Of a stretch of 64,000 nucleotides of DNA, positions 51,437 to 61,500 are shown piece by piece; position 1 is the stretch's first letter, and every line of letters begins with the position of its first letter. The notes under the pieces are model-generated. The model did no database searches. It saw only the letters and a list, made by a program, of their open reading frames with translations, and was not told where the DNA came from. Position numbers and translations under genes: made by a program. Source of the DNA: Dryocosmus kuriphilus (Eukaryota > Arthropoda > Insecta > Hymenoptera > Cynipidae); NCBI GenBank assembly GCA_038277395.1, contig CM076192.1:47867356-47931355 (forward strand), written 5' to 3'.

Positions 51437-51630
51437 TGTGATACTTACCATATGAGCACATTCAGTTTCCACATGTTTACGTCCGCAATAATAAATATTT
51501 TTTGCTGAACTAAAGCTATCTACCTCCGTTTCATGCAAACGGAGGTAAACAGATCTTGTTCATCAAAAGTATTTATTATTGCAGACCTAAAAATGCGGAA
51601 ACTGAATTTGCCCATATGGTAAGTATCACA
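51437..51630. repeat. 194-bp hairpin in the sorting nexin 3' region
   Basis: The left end TGTGATACTTACCATATG and the right end CATATGGTAAGTATCACA are perfect complements. The arms continue with TTCAGTTTCC against GGAAACTGAA and AATAATAAAT against ATTTATTATT, down to a loop near CCGTTTCATGCAAACGG. It could be a small MITE or a functional RNA hairpin. It contains a potential polyadenylation signal in its stem. Confidence 0.8.
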
Positions 51631-52446
51631 TTCCATTAAACGCTAATCGTTTACTGTTCTAGAAACAAAAGAGAAACAATAATGTGTCGAATTTACGAAT
51701 GTCGTAAAGTGACAGAAGTCTGCTGATATGCAAGTAATTTACAACTGCAAATTTTATTCATAGATATACAACAGCCGCATACATTAATTACAAAGTAGTA
51801 TGCCTCTCTGTGATAATTCGATTAGTAAAAAAATAAAAAAAACTTATCAGAGTAATCTTAAAAGAGATTTACAATAATTAAAATACACTCTAGTATGAGT
51901 ACTAAGTCAGTCAAAAGTAAAAGTCGTTTCGCAGAAAAATTGCTATGATTCGTTTCGGGACCAAAAACATTTTCGGTTGTTGACTTTTCGTTATAGTTTA
52001 ACAACACTGTTAAAAGGAAACGATCGACAATCAATTTATGAATTTACCTAAAAAATTAATCTAACTTTACAGTTGATGTGTCAGTGTATCTACAGTAGAG
52101 TTTATCTATCTGTAATTAATTTTTACTGCACAAAAGAGATACAAGTTCAGTCTGCATAAAATATAATTTTCAGTAGAATCTAAAATCCCTTTCTTTGGGG
52201 CGCATCCAAAGATGCCATGAAAGAAAAATTTAACGTTAAAACTTATGTAAAATGACTATCGTCATTATTATTTACAATTTCAATAATTAATACTCTAAAA
52301 TATACATTCAATTAAACACATCACGCAATTTCTTCGCACTTATTCGATGAATATGTTCTTTGTACCTAACAATAAACGTGATTTCCACTCGTCAACTTAT
52401 TATTTCTCTTACGATTTACGTCGTTGATCTTTACTTAAACCTAGTT

Positions 52447-52501
52447 AGGCTTCGGCGCAAGAAGGAATTCTGTTAGAATAAGTAATTAGGCTTCGGCGCA
52501 A
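52447..52501. repeat. two direct copies of TTAGGCTTCGGCGCAA
   Basis: The 16-bp word occurs at about 52445 and 52486 with 25 bp of unrelated sequence between. It lies in the presumed 3' UTR overlap. Meaning unknown. Confidence 0.7.
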
Positions 52502-52553
52502 TGTGTTTTTAGTCTAGAGACTACCACTGGAGAAAACTGGTGTTATATAGAAT

Positions 52554-55500
52554 TCAAAGATTGTCCAGATCTTGTAATCTGCTGATTGATTCACCTGAAA
52601 TGAAATTTTTAGTATTATAATTTAACCATTCTAAAAAATGTACTCTTAAATTAGATACCGCCAACTCCCCCAAAAAAGCATAAACTTTTGAAATAAAAAC
52701 TTTTTTGGGGAAAAAAGGTTCAAATTTGATTATCTCTTAATTTGTTTTTGATATTTATTAAAGATGCACAAAAAAACTCGAATTCTTAATTCATTTTGGT
52801 AACTATTATTTTTTTTACAAAATCAGTATTCATAGTACAAAGCTTTTTAAAAACAAAAAACAATTTTAAGATTTAAAGAATCGTGTCTGATAAAAATTGT
52901 ACAGGATGATAAATTACAATTTTTTCCTGCACAAAAATTTTTAAAGATAGAAGTGTCAAGTTACTCAAAAATGGTGAAATGAAAAAAAAGTTACCCTACA
53001 GCACGCGGTATTCCCAAGCGGTCACCCATCCATGTACTAACCACGCCTGAAAATGCTTAATTTGGTGATCAAACGAAAACCAGTGGACCATTTTAGTATT
53101 GGGAACCGCAGAACTGGGAGGCGCCATCTATAATTTTAATGCGGCAAAAATTCGAACTACATAAAGGAGGTCGAATGAGGCTGCTGATGCTCACTCAAAG
53201 CTCGGCGCAGATGTCGCCACTCCTTTTAGCGCTGCAAGACTCACGTTTTCTGTCATTTACGGCCACCATCTATTTGCTGAAATTTGGGGCATGCACGGTA
53301 AATCTTTTTTTTTGTACGCATGCATCAGTTTTGTTGAATCCTGATTTCCATGAATAATAGAAAAAATGATAGAAAACGTGTGCTTTGCGGTTTTGCGGAA
53401 TTGCGGCGCCAAAAGAAGTGGCGACATCTGCGCCGAGCTTTGAGTGTCCAGCCTCATTTTGAAGATGAATTTTAATTTGTCCGTAAAAATGATTTTATTA
53501 TTATTTTATGGAGTTTAAAACAATGAATAATAAAAATAATTCCTTATTGAAAACAGAGTGTTTCACGTGGAATTTTCGTCTTATACAATGAAAAAACATG
53601 TTTCTTGTTAAAAATGTTTTTCTAAAAAAAAAAAAAAAAAAATAATTTTACTCTGTCATGTAAGTTCCAATGCATTATAAGCTTAAATGGATTTATTTTG
53701 AAGCAAACATGATCTCAAAATAAATTTTTGTTGATTTTTACATAAAATATTCACGATCTAAAAATGATAACCTAAAAGATATGTTAGAACTCATATTTAA
53801 TTTCTGATCGTCTATTATTCATATTCTTTGCATAATCTGGATCAAATTTTTCGCTACATGCGTTAATTAAAGTTCTTTTAAAATCTATAATGCATTGAAA
53901 CTTACATGAGATAATAAAATAATTGTTTTTTTCACTGTATAAGATGAAAATTCCACTTGAAACACTTTGTTTTCGATAAAGACTTATTTTTATTATTCAC
54001 TTACTGTTTTAAAATACACAAAACAATGGTAAAATCACTTTTATGCACAAATTAAAATGCGTCTTCAAAATTCGACCTTCTTGCTTTTGTTCTCAACACT
54101 AACGCCCCCTAGATTTCAAATCCTAATAACCGTAAGATTGAAAGTGAAGGTAATAGAATTCGTAGAAAACGAGCAATTTGAAATTATATTATTTAAAGAA
54201 AAAGCAGAACTTTTTACAAATCAGATATTTTTAAAGTAATAGAAAGATGTAAAAGGCTTTGAATTTCAAGAACGTTTTACCTAAACTCACCTAAAATATA
54301 AATAGAAATTGTGTAAATATTGATAATTTGCGGTGGAATATCTTTCAAAAATAGAAATGTTAGCGTAAAAATTTCCAAATCAAATGCTCATTTCCATTTT
54401 ACATATCATAAAATGTTTACTATTAAAAGGTTCCATTTCAATTTCAATTTTATTTATGGAAAAGTTTTAAATGTTTATATGAATGTTGTGAGATTTCTCA
54501 AATTTCATTTAAATATGAAAAAGCCTAAATTTAAGGCAATATGTTTCAATTTAAAAAAAATCTAGATGTTTTTCAAAAATATTAATATCCTCATATCTTT
54601 GAAAATAATTAACATTTTTCAAAGTTCAATAGCAATCTGCTTTTTTTATTATTATTTAATTATTTATGTGTGGAGTATATGCCTTTGTTTGAATATGTAT
54701 GACTCTTTAGGTCCATGTCCGTCTTTCATTGAATCTCGGGAAAGAGTTACAGAAATATCTTAATTTTTACTTAACTGAGCGGAGGAATATGGCGTCGGGC
54801 CTGTTGGTCGCGTGCGTGATCGCTCTGTGTGTTTTCGCCAGTGGTGGTTTTTTGTGACTGAAGTTGCTTCTGAATTTTTGAAGGTGAAGTGTCGGATCGG
54901 TGGCTGACTGAATTCTGTTTTTGTTGCGACGTTCTCATCTCAATGAGGATGTGTATTTTGTGTTGATTTCGAGATCTAAGGTTCTGGGAACTAACGGCTC
55001 TTCAAACATTGACTCCGACCCGTCGAACAGCTGTCCGGTTCAGGGCCGTGTCACACAAATGGGTGCCCCTGGTATGTCTCCGGCTGACGTGTTGCGATTT
55101 GAGACCCTGCTAACTTCCATAAAGGAGGATACTTCAATAACGAAAAACGATGTAGCTGCCCTGAAGGGTTCAGTCGCTCAGATCCAGGGTGAACTGGACC
55201 TTCTGAGACACGAAACAGAATCGCTAAGATTAAGGAATGATCAGCTGGAGAGGAAAAACACCGATATGGAAAACGACATGAAACTGTTGAAAGAAGAGGT
55301 CGTGCAGCTCCGAAAGGATGCCAGTACCAAAAATGTGATTCTTTATAAGCTTAGCGACACTGAGTCATACAATAGCGACCTAGTCTCGTCTGTTCGACAG
55401 GTGTTCTCGAATGCTAAAGTTGAAAATGCTGTAGTGGATTCTGCTTTTCGTCTGGGAAAGAACCCTGGCGACAGACCGGTGTTGATCAGGTTGGGGTCTC

Positions 55501-58500
55501 CATCTCAAAGGTTCCAGGTTTTTCAAAAGGCGAAATCCTTCACGGCAATGGGCTTGACAGTCTCGAGTGACAGGTCGAAGCTCGAAAGGCAGACGAGAAG
55601 GCAGCTCATCCAGAAGAAGAGCATCCTGAAGGATCGAGGCTTCGAAGTGTTAATAAAAGGTAATCACTTGGAATTCGATGGGAAAGTGCTGACATCTGAC
55701 GAAATTAGTGCTATGTCTGCTGGCCCTCCTACTAGTGTGATAGATACATTTCTTGGGGCGAAGGATACGATCAAGAGACAGAGAGGTAGATCCACCAAGA
55801 AAACTGGGTCAGAGTCGGAATCAATTTCTTCGTCCGAAGAAGCACGTCGAAACAAGGAAGGCTCCATCAGTGAGTTTCTATCCGGAAATCTCGCCCAGAA
55901 CTCCCCGGCAAAGTCTTTGCGAAGAGGATCGAATAGGGCCCGTAAGGAAAGTAAATGAGTTATCATCGTTGGTGAGAGGGAGGTTACCCCGGATTGTTTT
56001 CTGGAACTGTTACGGTTTCTCCAATGTTGGTGATTTGATAATGTTCAACTTCGATTCGGATATTTTATGCCTGAGCGAAACTTGGCTCCAATCGGCGCCT
56101 GTAACTCCTCCTTGGTTATCTCAGCATGTTTCCTTCAACGTGGATGCGATACGAGTAAGTAAATTTGGTAGAGCTAGTGGGGGTTTGGCGCTATTTGTGA
56201 GTCGGAAGAGGTTTATCTGTGAGTTGTTGGATTCTTCCTCAGAGTGGATTTTTGTAAAGTGCACAGATAATTCTTTGGTTTTTATAGTGGGCCTCATTTA
56301 TTTCAAGCCGAGTCTTGACCATGATTATTTGCGCGACGGTTTAGACTCTGTCCTTGATCGTCTAGAAGAGTTACATCCTTCCACGCCTATAATTCTGGGA
56401 GGGGATTTTAATGCGCGGATTGGGGATTTGAATCAGATATGCCCTGATGCTATTCCGGCGGGGGCGAATGCGAGCGCGGGGAGGTTGGTATCCGATCCTG
56501 TAATATGTAAGCGTGGTACTACGCTGATTGATTGTTTAGAAATACGTGGGTTTGCTATTCTGAACGGAAGATTTAGGGGTGACTGCCCGGCTGGCCTTAC
56601 TTGCCTCTCTTCTGGAGGGGGGAGTACTATAGATCTTGTGGCGTGCGATTTATCGTCCATAGAAGGGATAAGTGATCTTAAAATAGTGCCTATCGCGACG
56701 CGCTCGGATCATTTGCCGGTCTGCGTAGAGCTATCGACATCGGGAGGAGAGGGGATACGAGAGGATAACACTGTTGAACGTAAAGTTATTAGGAACGCAA
56801 GGCTGACTTGGAGGGAGGACAGAAGGGGGGTATTCCGAGAGTCACTATTTCTCCCGGACCCGGAGGCAGCGTTTGACTCTTCAGTATCTGTCGCAAATGA
56901 TAATTTTATCTCGGCAATTAAGGCGGCGGCCTCAACTGCTGGTATGATTCAGACTAACTCTACGCGTTTTATAGGGAAAAAGCCTTGGTTTGACTGGGCA
57001 TGCTATAATGCCAAAAGAAAGGTAGTAAATAGTCTTAAAGATTGTAAAAGATCAGGGGGTTCGCACAAGAGGATATTAATAAATTTAATTTAAATAAAAA
57101 AGCTTATACCTTACTATTAACCTCGAAAAAAAATGGGTATGAGAAGGCCTTTCAAGAAGCTCTTGAATCTGCTAGAGGAACGTCAGAGTTTTGGAGAGCA
57201 GTTAACTTTTTTAAGCCTAGGCTTACACAGAGTAGTAATATTGACCTTCAATCATGGCAAGCTTTTGCGAATAGGTTGTATCCTCCTAAAGTGAACCTTG
57301 ACCTTTCTTGGAGTGTTAATACACATCCCCTGCTAGATACCCAAATATCAAGGGAGGAAATCAAGGCTGCTATTTGTAAATGTAAAAAGGGGAAAGCCCC
57401 CGGCCATGATGGGATTTCCGCCGAGTTTTATCGTGCTTTACCCGAAATAGGTTTAGACTATCTTGAGTGTCTGTTCGGGAGGATCTGGGAAAATGAGGAG
57501 GTTCCCCCTTCTTGGGCAATGATTCTCACGTGTATGTTATTCAAGAAGGGGGACAAAGAGGATCCAGGCTCCTACAGAGATATTGCGCTAGTGAATGTCA
57601 TCGCAAAAATATTTACGCGGATCCTCCTGGAAAGACTTGTAGAGTGGACGAATGTTGAGAAATGTATACCTGAATTTCAAGCTGGTTTTAGGGCTTCCAG
57701 AGGCTGTATGGACCACATATTTGTTCTAAGCTCTATTATTCAAATTCATCTCTCCACTCCTGGACGGAAAGTTTTTGCATGTTTCGTTGATTTTAAAAGG
57801 GCCTTTCCTTCAGTTAATCATGATCTTCTCTGGTCTAAATTATTGAAACTGGGTATTAGTACGAGATTCATTAGGATCATGAAAAGCCTTTACGATGCAG
57901 CTAAAATGTCTATCCGTACACCTGAGGGTCTTACTGATCCAGTGGACGTGACTTGCGGAGTTCTCCAAGGGGAACTTCTAAGTCCTGTCCTTTTTATCTT
58001 ATTGATTGGAGACCTGGAAGATTTTTTTCGGATTCGGGGAGTAAGGGGAATCTCTATCAATCATGAAGAAGGAGATCGTCTTGCTGGCATATGCCGATGA
58101 TATCGTGATGCTTGCTGACTCTCGTATTGATCTTCAGAGGAAAATGAATGTCCTGGCTGAGTATTGTGACTTAAACTTTTTGGAGGTTAATACTTCAAAG
58201 ACCAAGACCATGATCTTTCATAGAGGGAGACCACCTAGAATTCCAAGTTTTACTTTCAAGAATATGCAGCTAGAGATGGTCAGGGAGTATATTTATCTGG
58301 GGAATACATTTTCGAGCGCTGGTACTTTTTCATTGGCGTGTAATAAAAGAATTGCCGCCGCAAGAATGGCTACGGGGTCAACTTTACAAGTTCTGCGGAA
58401 CTCCAAAGCAGAATCCTGGCGCTCAAAATTGATTCTTTTTCAAAGTCTTGTAGCTAATGTTCTGTTCTATGCCATAGGAATTTGGGGCCCACGATTCTGT

Positions 58501-61500
58501 GGGGAGGTCGAGGTCATCCAAACCACCTTCTTTAAGAAGGTGCTTGGCCTTCCGCCTTACACTCCGGGTTATGCCATAAGACTAGAGTTGGGCAGAGTTC
58601 CAATTGCTTACAATATCTTAAAAATGTCATTGAACTGGTTGGAGAGAGTCCTGGGCATGGAAGAAGAGAGACTGCCTAGAATTTGTTTGTCACGGCTACA
58701 GATCCTGGCTGATTCGGACTCTGGTGTTCCAAGATTTAACTGGGTCTTACAGGTCAAAAATCTTATTTCGTTGTGTGGGCAGGGTGACATGTGGCCTGGG
58801 TTGGACTTGCAGTGTCTTCAGTCACGCAAAGAGTCAATTTTGGCAAAGTTCGAGGCCCATCTCAGGGGGGCGGACTTGAGCAGGTTAGCGCAGTCAACGT
58901 CTCTGCAGGTGCTGCCCTTCCTTAGTATTCACCCATTAGGTCAAGAGTACCTGACTAATGGTACCCCGTTCAGATCTGTCAGACTTCTCGCACAGGTGCG
59001 TCTCATGGGTGCCATAAGAGGGAGATTTTCAGTGTCTGAATTTAGTTTTGGTTTCAGTAAAGGTCAACTTTGTTCAATTTGTAATCTAGGAGTGGAAGAG
59101 ACGCTATTTCATTTGTTAGTTGAATGCCCAATGTATAGAGATATTCGAACATCTTTTTTTGGTCCGCGAGTGGCCTTACGGCCTCTGGTGCCTTCTGGAT
59201 GGCACTTCTGAATTCTCCAGACAAAAAAGAACTTTGTCTGGTTGCAATGTATCTACTGGGTGTCCTAAAAATTAGGAACCTTATTGTATCTTCCTAGATT
59301 AATAAGTCTATTTCTGTTGGTAAAATATAGTTATATAAGCGAGCATATTTCACTTTCTTTGCACAGGTCTTAGAACCTAAGCAAATATCGCAGCAGATTA
59401 TCTCATATGTATGTATTTAATTATGTATTAAACTTGTATCTCATGCTGTTGTTAAATAAATAAATAAATAAAATAATACTTAACTGAGCCCACGAATTGT
59501 AAAAAAATGTTCCTTATTTTCGAAATTATTAATATTTTTTTAATACATCTACATTTGACGCTTTTTGGAATTACTTTTTATAAAACTGACATATTGCCTT
59601 TAAAAAAAGAAAATACTGAAGCAACTTCTGGAAAAGAGACCGATAATTTTCGGCGCAGATGTATAATATACTTTTGCAGAATTTTTTTCAAGATACTCAC
59701 CTGCCAGAGTCATTTCGTTGTGAAGGAAGCGCACAGTACGAGCATAAGGCTGCTGATTGTTCTCCCGCAATTTTGGGGCTAATCGCCTGGTGGGATTCCA
59801 AATGGGATTTCGACCATTCGGCGATTTTACGGAATTTGGCTTAATCCAATCTGGTATCACTTCGATCATGGGCAAAACATGGGTTACTCTGTATAAACTT
59901 GTTTCTATATTCCATGTAAATTTGCAACAGGCTTCGTACTGCTTTCTTTCCTGCGAACTACACCAGAAAGAGACGTTTTTTTTTTCTTTTTTTCGAAACT
60001 AATAATTAAAATTAAATTTAATTGCATTAGATAAAATTATAATCGTAATTAAATTAAAGTGAATTTCTACCTTTGTCCTTGGCTACAATTTTCACTGGCT
60101 TGAATCTTCATTATAAGCAAACAGATAATATCTCCCGTCAGGGCACAGATGTTGATTATTTCTATATCGTAATCGCTACAGTACCAATACTTTTTTTTGA
60201 ATATTTTACAAATCCAGTCTGCGACATGATGTGAAAAAGTTTCGATATCGAAACTTAATTGGTTTACCGAGACACACGGTATCATCTGCAAGACAAAAGT
60301 GAATAGAATATTATTTTAGGAAGTTTTAAAAGCTAAATTATTCATACTAGAATTTTATTATTTTCATATAAACATGATAAATTACCATCTTCTCAGCTTT
60401 ACTATTGCTTATCATGTTCATCTGAGCATAGCCAGATCCATGAACATTTACGGGCAAAACGCACTGATAACTAACGTACCCCCCCGTTTCTTCATCTGAA
60501 AAGTAAAGAAAAAGTATATCATTTTCATTTATTTGTTGCACTTTTATTTAATAGGGTCACTTATTAAAATCTGTTAACGCTTTAATTTGAAACTTAAATC
60601 ACTAAAAAAAATACCAAAACTAAAATACTAGCTTGTTTTCGAAAAAAATATTGAATTTATACGAGTTAGTACGGTTTGGTCGCATTTCTTAAATAAATAC
60701 ATTTAAAATTAATATTAATCAAATATGGAACAAACCTTCAACATCTGTGATCACAGATATCATTTCATCATCCAACTCTATGTAGTTTCGCTTGAAACGA
60801 GCAGTGCATTTTATAACAGGATTCTGTGCAGTGCCCTTAGGAACAAATGATGAGGAGATCAAACAACTTTTATTTGATCTGTCACGGGCTGAACTTCCAT
60901 TAGACAACTGGTTTTGGTTGAGAGGTCGAAGGACGTTTTTCTCAACTGAAAATATAATTTAAAATCTTTAAAATACCAACATTTTTAAATACAACAAGTT
61001 TTAAATTTCTCAATTGCTGATATTTTAAAGATATTTATTTTATTTATAAAGGGTGGACAATAACATCCAAGAAAAAATTCCACACCGTTTCCCAGGGTTT
61101 CCCGTTTATTAAAATAAAAACATTTAAGCTTAAAGCTGAAATTTTTTTACTTGAAGTATTCAAAACTAAACTGCAAATTAAATCATTTAAAATGAAATTC
61201 TTCTCAATTCGAAATATTAAAATTGAAAACATTTTTAAAATTCAGTAATTTTAAGTTAAAAGGTTCAACAATGAACAATTACAAATTGAAAGCCTTATAA
61301 TTTTAATATGTTTTCTTAGAAATTTTGAAAGCGGTCTGTTGTGTGAAGTCACGTTTCATATCAAATATCTTCCATTTCAATTTACCGTTTTTGCAAATTC
61401 AATTTTCAATCATTTTTTTCTCTTAAATCACCCAATAGAAAAAATTATAACATCAATCTTTGAACTGAAGTATTAAAAAATAATTTGATCTAAAATCAGG

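Larger units (their letters stand above)
51214..52553. other. convergent 3' ends of the sorting nexin gene and DCAF15
   Basis: 1.3 kb between two stop codons on opposite strands, so it must hold both 3' UTRs. Plus-strand AATAAA occurs at 51490-51495 and 52371-52376. Minus-strand AATAAA (TTTATT) occurs near 51753-51758. If the distal signals are used, the two transcripts overlap as antisense. No other gene was seen. Confidence 0.5.
54781..59476 (+). mobile_element. full-length non-LTR retrotransposon (LINE) with APE endonuclease
   Basis: A 4.7-kb element flanked by the 13-bp direct repeat TACTTAACTGAGC at 54768-54780 and 59477-59489, the target-site duplication. It begins with a GC-rich 5' UTR, carries ORF1 and an endonuclease-reverse transcriptase ORF2, and ends in a short AAATAAATAAATAAA tail. 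Base composition is clearly higher in GC than the host intron. Orientation is opposite to DCAF15, whose last intron it occupies. The 5' end appears complete because the duplication directly abuts the leader. Clade not assigned; the tail and ORF layout suggest a jockey/I-type lineage. Confidence 0.93.

Noticed and set aside
53139..53457. Protein-coding exon in the foldback at 53.2 kb
   Set aside because: Mirror-image frames on both strands are explained by the inverted repeat itself.
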